DNA of 64,000 nt from an uncultured Flavobacteriales bacterium (GCA_937973555.1 CALJKL010000028.1:28029-92028), one strand, 5' to 3'. Positions 1 to 8,819 are shown, counted from the first letter of the stretch. The notes: generated by a model not told the origin, from the letters alone. Program-made: numbers and translations.

Positions 1-2
1 AG

Positions 3-842
3 ATGAACACCCACGAAGAAATTAAAGAAATGGTAAAGCAAAAATATGCTGAAATTGCTTTACAAAATCAGGATACCAATGCATCTTCTTGCTGTGGAAG
101 TGGTGGATGCAGTACAGAAGTTTATAACATTATGACGGATGATTATGATCATTTGGAGGGTTATAATCCGGATGCGGATTTGAAATTGGGTTGTGGATTG
201 CCTACAGAATTTGCCAAAATTAAAAAAGGGGACTATGTGGTAGATTTGGGTAGTGGTGCAGGAAACGACTGTTTTGTGGCTCGTGCTGAAACAGGTGAAA
301 CAGGTAAGGTAGTAGGTATAGACTTTACCGAACAAATGGTAGAGAAAGCCAGAAATAATGCAGATAAATTAGGTTTTAACAATGTAGAATTTAGGTTAGG
401 AGATATAGAAAATATTCCATTGATGAGCAATGTGGCAGATGTTGTGGTGAGTAATTGTGTGATGAATTTGGTGCCTAACAAACCCAAAGCTTTTGCTGAA
501 GTGCAGAGAATTCTGAAGCCTACTGGGCATTTTTCTATTTCTGATATTGTGATAGAAGGGGATTTGCCAGATAAAATAAGAAATGCTGCCGAAATGTATG
601 CAGGTTGTGTGGCTTCGGCAATACAGAAAAAAGAGTATTTGGATATCATTGAAAAATCTGGATTCCAGAATATTACCCTGCAAAAACAAAAGCCTATCAT
701 TGTTCCGGATGATATTTTAAAGAATTATTTAACTGAAGAAGAAATTCATCAATACAAAAAATCATCTACCAGAATTTATAGCATTACGGTTTATGCTGAA
801 AAATTGGTGGGATGTTGCACTCCTAGTTCTGGATGTTGCTAA
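3..842 (+). CDS. arsM: Arsenite methyltransferase ArsM
   Basis: A 279-aa SAM-dependent enzyme that methylates arsenite. The SAM motif I DLGSGAGND lies at residues 81-89. Cysteines at 64, 152 and 202 fit the three arsenite-coordinating cysteines of ArsM; the 50-residue gap between the last two equals that of the characterised algal enzyme (family knowledge). Extra cysteine clusters sit at the N-terminus (C30, C31, C36) and at the extreme C-terminus (GCCTPSSGCC). It is followed 9 nt later by an arsenate reductase-like gene and then Acr3, so it belongs to an arsenic operon whose start, probably with a regulator, lies before the window. Confidence 0.93.
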   Translation: MNTHEEIKEMVKQKYAEIALQNQDTNASSCCGSGGCSTEVYNIMTDDYDHLEGYNPDADLKLGCGLPTEFAKIKKGDYVVDLGSGAGNDCFVARAETGETGKVVGIDFTEQMVEKARNNADKLGFNNVEFRLGDIENIPLMSNVADVVVSNCVMNLVPNKPKAFAEVQRILKPTGHFSISDIVIEGDLPDKIRNAAEMYAGCVASAIQKKEYLDIIEKSGFQNITLQKQKPIIVPDDILKNYLTEEEIHQYKKSSTRIYSITVYAEKLVGCCTPSSGCC

Positions 843-851
843 AAATAGAAA

Positions 852-1466
852 ATGAATCAAAAGTTAAAAGAAACCATAGTGCAAATTTCTACAGAGAGTA
901 TTTCTGAAGAGAGAAAGCGTATACTTCAACCATTAATTGAATATATTAAGGGTAAGTATTATGAAAATAAATTGATTAATCTTAATTTTATTTGTACCCA
1001 TAACTCCAGAAGAAGTCATCTTTCACAAATTTGGGCACAGACCTTTGCATATTATTTTGACGTCAAAAATGTGTTGTGTTATTCTGGTGGAACAGAAGCT
1101 ACCGCTATGTTTCCGAAAGTGGCAGAAACGCTACAAAAACAGGGTTTTGATATTCTTTCGCTTTCTGATAATGCCAATCCGGTTTATGCTGTGAAATATG
1201 CAGAAAATCAACATCCTATCATTTGTTTTTCTAAAAAGTATGATGATGATTTTAACCCAAAATCTGATTTTGCAGCTATTCTTACCTGTGATGCTGCAGA
1301 TGAAAATTGCCCCATCGTTTTTGGTGCTGAGGCTAGGTTTCCCATAAAATATAATGACCCCAAAAAATCTGACGGCTCTCCGGAAATGGATGAAATTTAT
1401 TTTAATAGAAGTCTGGAAATTGCTTCGGAAATGAAATATATCTTTTCACAAATTCAATCAAAATAG
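852..1466 (+). CDS. arsC: Arsenate reductase / LMW protein-tyrosine phosphatase-like protein
   Basis: A 204-aa protein with the CX5R phosphatase loop CTHNSRR at residues 48-54, preceded by a beta strand (NLNFI), as in low-molecular-weight phosphatases and thioredoxin-type arsenate reductases. It is longer than the usual 130-150 aa because of about 40 extra N-terminal residues and an insertion around 120-170. Its place between arsM and acr3 (9 nt and 5 nt gaps) supports reduction of arsenate to arsenite for export. The reductant cannot be read from sequence; a pure tyrosine-phosphatase role is less likely given the operon. Confidence 0.82.
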   Translation: MNQKLKETIVQISTESISEERKRILQPLIEYIKGKYYENKLINLNFICTHNSRRSHLSQIWAQTFAYYFDVKNVLCYSGGTEATAMFPKVAETLQKQGFDILSLSDNANPVYAVKYAENQHPIICFSKKYDDDFNPKSDFAAILTCDAADENCPIVFGAEARFPIKYNDPKKSDGSPEMDEIYFNRSLEIASEMKYIFSQIQSK

Positions 1467-1471
1467 AAACT

Positions 1472-2503
1472 ATGCAGGCAAAACTTAAATTTTTAGACCG
1501 ATACCTTACCCTTTGGATATTTTTAGCCATGCTCGTTGGAGTTTTGTTGGGTAATTTTTTTCCGAAAATTCCCGAATTGATCAATTCTTATTCTGTGGGT
1601 ACCACCAATATTCCTTTGGCTATTGGATTGATTTTGATGATGTTTCCTCCTTTAGCTAAAGTAGATTATAGCCTTCTGCCAAAAGCATTTCAGGATAAAA
1701 AATCTATTGGCATTTCTTTGCTTTTAAATTGGATTGTAGGTCCTATATTAATGTTTATACTGGCCATTCTTTTTCTGAGAAATGAACCGCATTATATGGT
1801 GGGTTTAATCCTGATTGGTCTTGCCAGATGTATTGCGATGGTGATTGTTTGGAATGATTTAGGGAAAGGGAATCGAGAATATGGAGCCATGTTGGTGGCT
1901 TTGAATAGTGTCTTCCAGGTTTTCACGTATAGTTTTTATGCTTGGTTGTTTATCAATGTTTTGCCGAAATATCTAGGCTTAGGAAATTTTGATGTTTCTG
2001 TGCCTATGAATGATGTAGCACAAAGTGTTGCTATTTATCTTGGAATCCCTTTTTTGGCGGGATTTTTGTTGAGATTTCTTCTGGTGAAATCCAAAGGGAT
2101 AGAGTGGTATAATAGAAAATTGGTGCCGGTGATTTCTCCTATTACCCTATATGCACTTTTGTTTACCATTGTAGTGATGTTTAGTCTTAAGGGAGATGCC
2201 ATTGTAGAATTGCCGTTGGATGTTTTGCGCATTGCGGTGCCATTGGTGATTTATTTTGTCATTATGTTTTTTACTAGTTTCTTTTTCAACAAAAGAATGG
2301 GTTTGCCTTATGATAAAAATGCCGCTATTTCTTTTACCGCAACAGGAAACAATTTCGAATTGGCAATAGCTGTTTCCATTGCTATTTTTGGCATTCATTC
2401 TAAAGAGGCTTTTGCCGGAGTGATAGGACCTTTGATAGAGGTTCCGGTTTTGATTTTGTTGGTAAAGGCGGCTCTATTCTTAAAAAAAAATTATAACGCT
2501 TAA
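1472..2503 (+). CDS. acr3: Arsenite efflux transporter, ACR3 family
   Basis: A 343-aa inner-membrane permease with about ten hydrophobic segments. The family signature around the essential cysteine is clear: LARCIAMVIVWN at residues 117-128, with Cys120. It exports arsenite made by the upstream reductase. It starts 5 nt after that gene, so the two are co-transcribed. Length and motifs fit ACR3 rather than the 12-TM ArsB family. Confidence 0.93.
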   Translation: MQAKLKFLDRYLTLWIFLAMLVGVLLGNFFPKIPELINSYSVGTTNIPLAIGLILMMFPPLAKVDYSLLPKAFQDKKSIGISLLLNWIVGPILMFILAILFLRNEPHYMVGLILIGLARCIAMVIVWNDLGKGNREYGAMLVALNSVFQVFTYSFYAWLFINVLPKYLGLGNFDVSVPMNDVAQSVAIYLGIPFLAGFLLRFLLVKSKGIEWYNRKLVPVISPITLYALLFTIVVMFSLKGDAIVELPLDVLRIAVPLVIYFVIMFFTSFFFNKRMGLPYDKNAAISFTATGNNFELAIAVSIAIFGIHSKEAFAGVIGPLIEVPVLILLVKAALFLKKNYNA

Positions 2504-2513
2504 ATCTAAAAAA

Positions 2514-3131
2514 ATGCAAACGACTAAAAAGCAACATTGGGAAAATGTGTTTTCTACCAAGCAGGAAAATGAAGTCAGTTGGTTTCAGTCAAACCCTAAA
2601 ACTTCTTTAGGTTTTTTTGAAAAATATAACATTTCTAAATCTGCCGAAATTTTAGAAGTGGGGGGAGGAGATAGTTATTTGGTAGATCATTTATTAGAGA
2701 AAGGTTACGAGAATATTACTCTTTTGGATATTTCCGAAAATGCAATAGAAAGGGCTAAAAAGAGATTGGGAATTAAATCTAAAAATTTGGAATTTGTGGT
2801 GTCTGATATTTTAGATTTTCAGCCAAAGCAAAAATTTGAGGTATGGCATGACAGGGCTAGTTTTCATTTTCTGATGGTGGAAGAAGAAATTCGCCGATAT
2901 GCAGATCTGTCAGGCCAATCTATCAATAAAGGAGGTTATTTATTTTTGGGAACTTTTTCCGAAAACGGTCCCCAAAAATGCAGCGGATTAGATATTACCC
3001 AATACTCTGGAGAAAAACTGAAAAAGATATTTTCTAAGGATTTTGAAATACTGAATGTTTTTTTCGAAGATCATCAAACGCCATTCAATACCATTCAGAA
3101 TTTTATTTTTTGTGAGATGAGAAAAAAATAA
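2514..3131 (+). CDS. Class I SAM-dependent methyltransferase of unknown substrate
   Basis: A 205-aa Rossmann-fold methyltransferase: motif I ILEVGGGDSYL begins near residue 46, a motif II-like acidic end LLDIS follows, and the family WHDRASFHFL segment lies near residue 120. It is the last gene of the arsenic cluster (10 nt after acr3) and has no cysteine pattern like ArsM, so it is not a second arsenite methylase by sequence. A role in metalloid or thiol methylation is inference from position only. A hairpin follows its stop codon. Confidence 0.8.
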   Translation: MQTTKKQHWENVFSTKQENEVSWFQSNPKTSLGFFEKYNISKSAEILEVGGGDSYLVDHLLEKGYENITLLDISENAIERAKKRLGIKSKNLEFVVSDILDFQPKQKFEVWHDRASFHFLMVEEEIRRYADLSGQSINKGGYLFLGTFSENGPQKCSGLDITQYSGEKLKKIFSKDFEILNVFFEDHQTPFNTIQNFIFCEMRKK

Positions 3132-3151
3132 ATGCACCATTTCGGTGCATT
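3131..3151. terminator. Bidirectional terminator hairpin
   Basis: AATGCACC / GGTGCATT, 8-bp perfect stem with a 5-nt loop, between the end of the arsenic operon and the convergent dodecin gene. On the minus strand it is followed by a T-rich tract; on the plus strand the T tract is weaker. Confidence 0.7.
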
Positions 3152-3165
3152 CATTCTTTTGTGTA

Positions 3166-3378
3166 TCAAGACATTTCTTTGTCAATCCTAAAAGATACCT
3201 TACAGATGCATCCATAAGTGGTTATTTTACCATCTTTTACATGGGCTTTCATGTCTTTTACAAATACTGAATCAATGTTTTTAATCGTTTTGGATACTTC
3301 CTCCACGGCATTTTTTACAGCATCTTCAAAACTTGTTTCCGAAGAGGCTATCACTTCTATTACTTTTACAATTGCCAT
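3166..3378 (-). CDS. Dodecin family flavin-binding protein
   Basis: A 70-aa protein with the dodecin pattern: VIEVIASSETSFEDAVKNAV at the N-terminus and alternating beta strands at the C-terminus. Dodecins form dodecamers that bind and store flavins (family knowledge). The length is typical (65-75 aa). It is a single gene, convergent with the arsenic operon and about 80 nt downstream of the PfpI-like gene. It has ordinary composition and no sign of truncation. Confidence 0.88.
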   Translation of the reverse strand: MAIVKVIEVIASSETSFEDAVKNAVEEVSKTIKNIDSVFVKDMKAHVKDGKITTYGCICKVSFRIDKEMS

Positions 3379-3457
3379 AATGATTTGTATTTTATTGGTT
3401 AATAATTATTTTTAAAGCTTTTTTGTGTATATTTTTAAGTTTCTGTTAAATAAAATA

Positions 3458-4012
3458 TCATTTTTGATTTTCAGATTTTTTTGAAAATTCTTCGATGATT
3501 CTTTTGTTGAAATCCTGTAAATCTGATGGGCTTCTGCTTGTTGTAAGATTACCATCAGTAACTACTTCTGCATCTACCCATTTGGCGCCGGCGTTTTCAA
3601 GGTCAATGGCTATAGAAGGATATGAGGTGAGGGTTCTGCCTTTTACGATATTTGCATTTATTAGGGTCTGTGGCCCATGACAAATAGCTGCAACAGGTTT
3701 TTTGGCATCAAAAAAATCTTTTACGAAAATCAATACATCTTCATTGGTTCTTAAAGTGTCCGGATTCAGTACGCCACCAGGTAAAAAGAGTCCGTCATAG
3801 TTTTTCGCTTTAACCTCTGTGATTATTTTATCTACTTTAACCGATGAAGCCCATTCATGATGAGACATGCCTCTTATGACGCCTGGAATTAAAGAGATGA
3901 TTTCTACAGTTGCTCCATTTTTTTTTAATGCCTCAACAGGTGTTTTCAGCTCAGATTGTTCATAACCATCTGCAGCCAAAACAGCAATTTTTTTATTTTC
4001 AAGTGATTTCAT
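3458..4012 (-). CDS. DJ-1/PfpI family protein (protease I / deglycase-like)
   Basis: A 184-aa protein of the type 1 glutamine amidotransferase-like fold. The nucleophile elbow AICHGPQ places Cys111 and His112; Glu18 in GYEQSEL is the usual partner. Best match by pattern is the PfpI/YhbO branch, described as stress-linked peptidase or glyoxalase/deglycase. The exact substrate cannot be decided here. A -7 box lies 12 nt upstream of the start on the minus strand, so it probably has its own promoter. Confidence 0.87.
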   Translation of the reverse strand: MKSLENKKIAVLAADGYEQSELKTPVEALKKNGATVEIISLIPGVIRGMSHHEWASSVKVDKIITEVKAKNYDGLFLPGGVLNPDTLRTNEDVLIFVKDFFDAKKPVAAICHGPQTLINANIVKGRTLTSYPSIAIDLENAGAKWVDAEVVTDGNLTTSRSPSDLQDFNKRIIEEFSKKSENQK

Positions 4013-4023
4013 AAGTTTTTAGA

Positions 4024-4031
4024 CAAAACTA
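4024..4031 (-). promoter_or_regulatory. Candidate -7 box of the PfpI-like gene
   Basis: Read on the minus strand it is TAGTTTTG, matching the Bacteroidota TAnnTTTG -7 element, 12 nt before the start codon. No clear TTTG was found at the -33 position. Confidence 0.45.
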
Positions 4032-4093
4032 TCATGAAGTCACAAATGAAGACTTACAGAATTTTTTTTGAATTTTCTATAATTATGTTTGAA

Positions 4094-6655
4094 CTATATT
4101 TTCAGATTTACTTTATTCAGTCGCAAAGAATTGGCAATAACAGAAACCGATGAAAAACTCATGGCCGCAGCCGCAATCATTGGTGAAAGTAAAATTCCAA
4201 AAATAGGATAGAGCAACCCAGCTGCTACCGGAATTCCCAAGGTATTGTAGCCAAATGCAAAAAATAGATTTTCCTTTACGTTTTTCATCATTTTTTCACT
4301 TAGGATTTTGGCTTTGGCCACCCCTGAAATATCACCCTTCAACAAAGTGATTTCTGCAGAATTCATGGCGATGTCAGTGCCTGTTCCCATGGCAATCCCA
4401 ATGTTGGCTTGTGCTAAAGCAGGGGCGTCATTAATGCCATCTCCTGTCATGGCCACTATTTTTCCTTGATTTTGCAAGTCTTTGACTTGGTTTATCTTGT
4501 CTTGTGGAAGACAGCTTGCCTTATATTTTTTAATGCCGAGTTCTTGTGCTACATGTTTTGCAGTGGCTTCATTGTCCCCAGTCATCATGATGACTTCTAT
4601 TCCTTTTTCATGAAGGAAATGTATGGCTGCCTTGGCTTTTTCTTTTATTTTATCCTTGAATCCTAAAACGGCAACGGCTTTTCCTTCTACAATAAGATAA
4701 GAGACGGTATTGGCTTCATTTTCAAAAGTGGTAGCCTTTTCCTGAAGGCTTTGGGAAAGAGAAATATTTTCTTCCTTTAGATAATGAGCATTGCCCAAAA
4801 AGAGGTTGTTTTCATCAATGATTCCGGAAATGCCTTTTCCTGAAATATTATGGAAATTTTTCACTTCCAGAAGCGTTTGATGTTCTTCTTTTGATCTGTT
4901 TAAAACCGCTTGAGAAAGCGGATGTTCAGAATTTTGATTGAGCGATGCCGCATACAGCAATGCCATTTTTTCATCCAGGTTTTCAGCATATAAATTTGCC
5001 AAAGAAGGTTTACCTTCTGTTAAAGTTCCGGTTTTGTCGGTAATCAATACATTTACTTTCTGCATTTCTTCTAGGGCTTCTGCATTTTTAATCAGAATGC
5101 CGTTTTTGGCTCCTTTTCCTATGCCTACCATTACAGACATCGGTGTTGCCAATCCCAAAGCGCAAGGGCAGGCGACAATTAGTACGGCCAAAGCATTCAC
5201 CAAAGCAAAAATTGTTTTGCCTTCACCTCCAAAAAAGTACCAGAAGATAAAAGTGAAGACTGAAATGGCAATCACTACCGGTACAAAAATTTTGGAAACT
5301 TTATCCGTCAATTTCTGAATTGGGGCCTTGCTTCTGCTTGCGGTATTCACCATTTCTATAATTTGGGCAAGAAGAGTGTGTTTGCCTATTTTTTCGGTTT
5401 TCATCAAAAAAACTTGGTTGCCATTGATGGTTCCCGAAGTCACTTTGTTGCCCATTTTTTTCTCTGCAGGAATGGGTTCTCCTGTAATCATGCTTTCATC
5501 TATCGTAGTATGTCCGTCAATAATTTCGCCGTCAACTGGGATTTTTTCTCCTGGTTTTACGCGGAGGATATCTCCGATTTTAATTTCTGCCAATGGAACA
5601 TTTTCTTCAGACATTCCTTTCATCAGATGGGCTTCTGCAGGAGCAAGATTCATAAGGTCTTTGATGGCGTTTCCGGTTTTTTGATGGGCTTTTGCTTCCA
5701 GCATTTGTCCGAAAATGACCAACGTTAAAATCACGGCAACAGCTTCAAAATAGAGCGGCGCTTCATGATGGTCTTTCATAAACTCATGTGGAATCAATCC
5801 TGGGAAAAATAACGCAAAAATACTATACAAGAATGCGGCGCTAGCTCCCAATCCTATTAAGGAAAACATGTTCAGATTCCAAGATTTAAAAGATGTATAG
5901 GCTCTTTTGAACAAAAACCAACCGGTATAAAACACCACCGGAATGGTGAAAATGAGTTGTAAAATTCCTGATATTGCTGAATTAAAAGGAAGTTTTAAAA
6001 ACATGCCTCCCATCGCCAAAACCAAAACAGGAAGTGTGAAAGCCACTGATATCCAGAATTTTTTTCTGAGGTTTTTATAAGTATCATCTTCGGCTTCGTC
6101 TTTTCCAGTAATTTTTACCAAATCCATTCCGCAGACCGGGCAGCCTACGTTTTCAGGATAGGTTTTGTCGCCCTCGCAAAACATGGGACAGTAATATTCT
6201 CCAAGTTTTTCGGAAAAATTTTCTACGAAATGCTCTTCTTTTGCTACATGTTGTTGATGAAGGTGAGTTCCTTTTTTTCTGTTTTCTTCCTTTTCTTCAA
6301 TCGGCACCAAATGCATATTACAAACCGGGCATCTTTTGCCCTGAACGAAATATACCTTTTCACCTTCGCATTCCATAGGGCAGTAATAGACAGAACTTGG
6401 TGAAACCCTATCTTGCGGTGCAATAAACTCAGTAGACTTTGGTTTTTCAGGGTCTTCTAAAACATAATTTCCAGCATTTTTGAGTTCGGAATTCAGTTTT
6501 TCCAAATCTATTTCTCCTTCGGATGTTATTTCCACAAAATTTCCTGGAAGATTTACTTCTGCCTTAATTCCCTCAATACTATTTAAAGTAGAAGAAATCT
6601 TTTTCTGACAGCCTTCACAGGACATTCCTAAGACATTATATTTTTTGGTTGACAT
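4094..6655 (-). CDS. copA: Copper-translocating P-type ATPase
   Basis: An 853-aa P1B ATPase for copper export across the inner membrane. In order: an HMA domain with GMSCEGCQ, two heavy-metal-binding modules of the YYCPM...CPVCxMxLV type, eight or so membrane segments, the CPC ion motif (near residue 495, ACPCALGLATP), the phosphorylation site DKTGTLTEG (near 540), an HP motif (HPLSQAV), then TGDN and GDGINDAPAL. The start at 6655 (MSTKKYNVLGM) was chosen; the reading frame stays open 51 codons further but that part lacks family similarity, overlaps the divergent promoter region and invades the neighbouring gene. Confidence 0.94.
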   Translation of the reverse strand: MSTKKYNVLGMSCEGCQKKISSTLNSIEGIKAEVNLPGNFVEITSEGEIDLEKLNSELKNAGNYVLEDPEKPKSTEFIAPQDRVSPSSVYYCPMECEGEKVYFVQGKRCPVCNMHLVPIEEKEENRKKGTHLHQQHVAKEEHFVENFSEKLGEYYCPMFCEGDKTYPENVGCPVCGMDLVKITGKDEAEDDTYKNLRKKFWISVAFTLPVLVLAMGGMFLKLPFNSAISGILQLIFTIPVVFYTGWFLFKRAYTSFKSWNLNMFSLIGLGASAAFLYSIFALFFPGLIPHEFMKDHHEAPLYFEAVAVILTLVIFGQMLEAKAHQKTGNAIKDLMNLAPAEAHLMKGMSEENVPLAEIKIGDILRVKPGEKIPVDGEIIDGHTTIDESMITGEPIPAEKKMGNKVTSGTINGNQVFLMKTEKIGKHTLLAQIIEMVNTASRSKAPIQKLTDKVSKIFVPVVIAISVFTFIFWYFFGGEGKTIFALVNALAVLIVACPCALGLATPMSVMVGIGKGAKNGILIKNAEALEEMQKVNVLITDKTGTLTEGKPSLANLYAENLDEKMALLYAASLNQNSEHPLSQAVLNRSKEEHQTLLEVKNFHNISGKGISGIIDENNLFLGNAHYLKEENISLSQSLQEKATTFENEANTVSYLIVEGKAVAVLGFKDKIKEKAKAAIHFLHEKGIEVIMMTGDNEATAKHVAQELGIKKYKASCLPQDKINQVKDLQNQGKIVAMTGDGINDAPALAQANIGIAMGTGTDIAMNSAEITLLKGDISGVAKAKILSEKMMKNVKENLFFAFGYNTLGIPVAAGLLYPIFGILLSPMIAAAAMSFSSVSVIANSLRLNKVNLKI

Positions 6656-6675
6656 TTTTTTATCGTTTAAGAATT

Positions 6676-6683
6676 CAAATTTA
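6676..6683 (-). promoter_or_regulatory. Candidate -7 box of copA
   Basis: TAAATTTG on the minus strand, 20 nt before the chosen copA start. It supports that start over the longer reading frame, because translation of the longer form would begin upstream of this promoter. Confidence 0.5.
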
Positions 6684-6727
6684 AGATTTTCCTTCCTTTT
6701 TAATTGTAATGTAAGTAGCAGTTTTTT

Positions 6728-6735
6728 TAAATTTG
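6728..6735 (+). promoter_or_regulatory. Candidate -7 box of the aldo/keto reductase gene
   Basis: TAAATTTG on the plus strand, 17 nt before the ATG at 6753. It forms a divergent pair with the copA box about 45 nt away. Confidence 0.5.
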
Positions 6736-6752
6736 GTAAAATTTTAAAAACA

Positions 6753-7619
6753 ATGGAATTTTCAAAAATTATTGTTGGTGTAATGCGATGGGGTATTTGG
6801 GGAGCCAATCATTCCGAAAAAGAGGTGCAAAAACTCATAGAAACTTCTTTAGAAGAAAACTTGTATACGTTTGACCATGCTGATATTTATGGAGGTTATA
6901 CCACAGAAGAGCTTTTTGGGAATGCTTTTTCTGGAATGAATATAGAAAGAGAACAGATTCAGTTGATTACCAAATGCGGCATCTGTTATCCCAGTGAAAA
7001 GAAGAATCATCCACTGAAACATTATAATTATTCTAAAGAATACATCTTGAATCAGGTAGACGAAAGCCTCAGAAATCTTAAAACAGATTATATAGACGTT
7101 TTGCTTTTGCACAGACCTTCACCACTCATGAATTCTGAAGAAATAGCCGCTGCTTTTGGAATTTTAAGAAGCAATGGAAAGGTAAGAGATTTTGGAGTAA
7201 GTAATTTCACCACGAGCCAGTTTGATCTCATTCATCATTATTTTCCTTATTTGGTAACCAATCAGGTAGAGATTTCTCTTACGGAAACAAAATCTTTCTA
7301 TGACGGTACGCTAGATCAGATGATGGCTAAAAATCTTCAGCCAATGGCTTGGAGCGTTATGGGAACTTACTTTGCCGAAGATTCTGAAAGAGTGGCAAGG
7401 ATAAAATCTGTTTTTGATGAACTTTGCCCGAAATATATGGCAACTGAAGCGCAATTATTATTGGCTTTCCTATTGAAACATCCTTCTCGTATTTTACCGA
7501 TTATAGGGACTTCTAAAACAGATTCCATCAGGCCTTTAAAACAGGCATTGAATATAGATTTGACCACAGAAGATTGGTTTGCTTTATTGGAGGCCAGTCA
7601 TGGAAATAAAGTGCCATAA
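6753..7619 (+). CDS. Aldo/keto reductase
   Basis: A 288-aa NADPH-type oxidoreductase of the AKR superfamily (YdhF-like by pattern). The active-site segment FDHADIYGG gives Asp41 and Tyr46; LLHRPSPLM provides the conserved His region and the C-terminal IIGTSKTDSI is the cofactor-binding segment. It likely reduces small aldehydes or ketones in the cytoplasm; the substrate is unknown. The frame is open for 36 codons upstream, but the AKR similarity begins at MEFSKIIVGVMRWG, so 6753 is the start. It is divergent from copA. Confidence 0.9.
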   Translation: MEFSKIIVGVMRWGIWGANHSEKEVQKLIETSLEENLYTFDHADIYGGYTTEELFGNAFSGMNIEREQIQLITKCGICYPSEKKNHPLKHYNYSKEYILNQVDESLRNLKTDYIDVLLLHRPSPLMNSEEIAAAFGILRSNGKVRDFGVSNFTTSQFDLIHHYFPYLVTNQVEISLTETKSFYDGTLDQMMAKNLQPMAWSVMGTYFAEDSERVARIKSVFDELCPKYMATEAQLLLAFLLKHPSRILPIIGTSKTDSIRPLKQALNIDLTTEDWFALLEASHGNKVP

Positions 7620-7655
7620 GTGGAAATTATGTAAAATAAATATTAATTAATATTC

Positions 7656-7684
7656 TTTGTTGGATAAAATAAAAGTGTATCTTG
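7656..7684 (+). promoter_or_regulatory. Candidate promoter of the RRM protein gene with a long leader
   Basis: TTTG at 7656-7659, 18 nt, then TATCTTG at 7678-7684 (one base short of the TAnnTTTG consensus). Transcription from here would give a leader of about 95 nt ahead of the ATG at 7787. Long leaders are common for cold-induced RNA-binding proteins, but no specific element was identified. Confidence 0.4.
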
Positions 7685-7786
7685 CAGCCGATTACTTATA
7701 AAATGTATTCTCAATCAATGTTCATTCGTTTGTTGATTTTCTTTTATAACACATCACAAACTTTTTTAATTTAATTTTTTTTTACA

Positions 7787-8101
7787 ATGAACATTTTTGT
7801 TTCAAACATCAATTACGCAACTAAAGATTATCAGTTGCAAGAGTTATTTTCAGAATTTGGCGAAGTATCTTCGTGCAAAATTATTACAGACAGAGAAACC
7901 GGAAGATCTAGAGGTTTTGGATTCGTAGAAATGGGTGATGCTGATGGTCAGCAAGCCATTGAAGCTTTAAACCAAAAAGAATTTAATGGCAAAGAACTTA
8001 ATGTTTCTGAAGCTAAACCAAGAGAAGAGAAGCCAAGAAGAAGTTTCGATAACAACAGAGGGGGTTATGGAAGCAACAGAGGCGGCGGAAACCGTTGGTA
8101 A
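7787..8101 (+). CDS. RRM-domain RNA-binding protein
   Basis: A 104-aa protein with a single RNA recognition motif: RNP2 IFVSNI at residues 3-8 and RNP1 RGFGFVEM at 42-49. It ends in a short Arg/Gly-rich tail (NNRGGYGSNRGGGNRW). Similar proteins in cyanobacteria and Bacteroidota are cold-induced RNA chaperones; that role here is inference. It is monocistronic: a leader of about 95 nt precedes it and two terminators follow. Confidence 0.93.
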   Translation: MNIFVSNINYATKDYQLQELFSEFGEVSSCKIITDRETGRSRGFGFVEMGDADGQQAIEALNQKEFNGKELNVSEAKPREEKPRRSFDNNRGGYGSNRGGGNRW

Positions 8102-8110
8102 AAAAATAGA

Positions 8111-8135
8111 AGCGACTCGATGGAGTCGCTTTTTT
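8111..8135 (+). terminator. Rho-independent terminator after the RRM protein gene
   Basis: AGCGACTC / GAGTCGCT, 8-bp perfect stem with a GATG loop, followed directly by five further T. Confidence 0.88.
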
Positions 8136-8142
8136 ATTCTAG

Positions 8143-8167
8143 AACCGGGCATATGTCCGGTTTTTTT
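8143..8167. terminator. Second terminator hairpin between convergent genes
   Basis: AACCGGGC / GTCCGGTT stem (one G-U) followed by seven further T on the plus strand. It stands 9 nt after the first terminator, ahead of the convergent PAP2-like gene. Confidence 0.75.
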
Positions 8168-8194
8168 GTTTATATTTTATGAATGAAACCAATA

Positions 8195-8800
8195 TTATTG
8201 ATTCTGAATGTCAAAATAAAGGTAAATAATAGAAATGATTGTAGCAATAGAAGCTCCCATGAATACCTCCTTCGGAGTGTGTCTTTTTAAGATTACCCTG
8301 GAAATACCCAATAAAACCGTTAAACCCAACCAGAAAAATCCGAAATAAGGATTAAGATTAAAAAACAAAACGCTTACAAAAACATTAAAGGATGTATGCA
8401 TAGAACTTTTGATGAAAAAGTTGCTGAAATGCATAGTCATCATTAAAATAAGTAAAAATATATTGATTAAAATGAAGCTGAATTCTTGTTGGGTAAGGTT
8501 AAGTATTTCAATATATACTGCAGTAATGATGAAATTGAAAATGTAGAGACTATTTCTCTGTTTTCTGTCCGATACATCCATGTTGGTATATCTTCCAGAT
8601 TTTACATGCCAATAAATCCATCCAAAAATAGGGATTACAACAAAAAAAATCATTAGGCCTAAATTTTTCAAAGCCATATGATATTCCATTTTTTTATAGG
8701 CATAAAATCCAAAGAAAAATAATAAAGAAAAAAGCGGGTTTAGTATTGTAGATAAGATATTTGATGCTGAAATATTGATATCGGAAGATTCTTTAGGCAT
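8195..8800 (-). CDS. PAP2-superfamily-like membrane protein
   Basis: A 201-aa integral membrane protein with about six hydrophobic segments. The end of the protein has GISRVILKRHTPKEVFMGA, which resembles the third PAP2 phosphatase motif (SRxxxxxHxxxD), with the final acidic residue as Glu; SSMHTS around residue 134 could be the PSGH-like motif. The first motif is not clear, so catalytic activity as a lipid phosphatase is uncertain. It is a single gene with its own -7 box. Confidence 0.65.
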   Translation of the reverse strand: MPKESSDINISASNILSTILNPLFSLLFFFGFYAYKKMEYHMALKNLGLMIFFVVIPIFGWIYWHVKSGRYTNMDVSDRKQRNSLYIFNFIITAVYIEILNLTQQEFSFILINIFLLILMMTMHFSNFFIKSSMHTSFNVFVSVLFFNLNPYFGFFWLGLTVLLGISRVILKRHTPKEVFMGASIATIISIIYLYFDIQNQ

Positions 8801-8819
8801 ATTATAAATAAATGTTTTT

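Noticed and set aside
852..1466. Frameshift or fusion in the arsenic-operon phosphatase-like gene because of its unusual length
   Set aside because: The reading frame is intact, the CX5R loop is in place and the extra N-terminal helix and C-terminal segment look like a regular variant of the family.
6645..6752. N-terminal extension of the aldo/keto reductase by 36 codons
   Set aside because: The extra residues are Phe/Ser-rich and lack AKR similarity; the segment contains the promoter.
6656..6808. N-terminal extension of copA by 51 codons
   Set aside because: The extension has no family similarity, covers the copA -7 box and overlaps the first codons of the divergent aldo/keto reductase gene.
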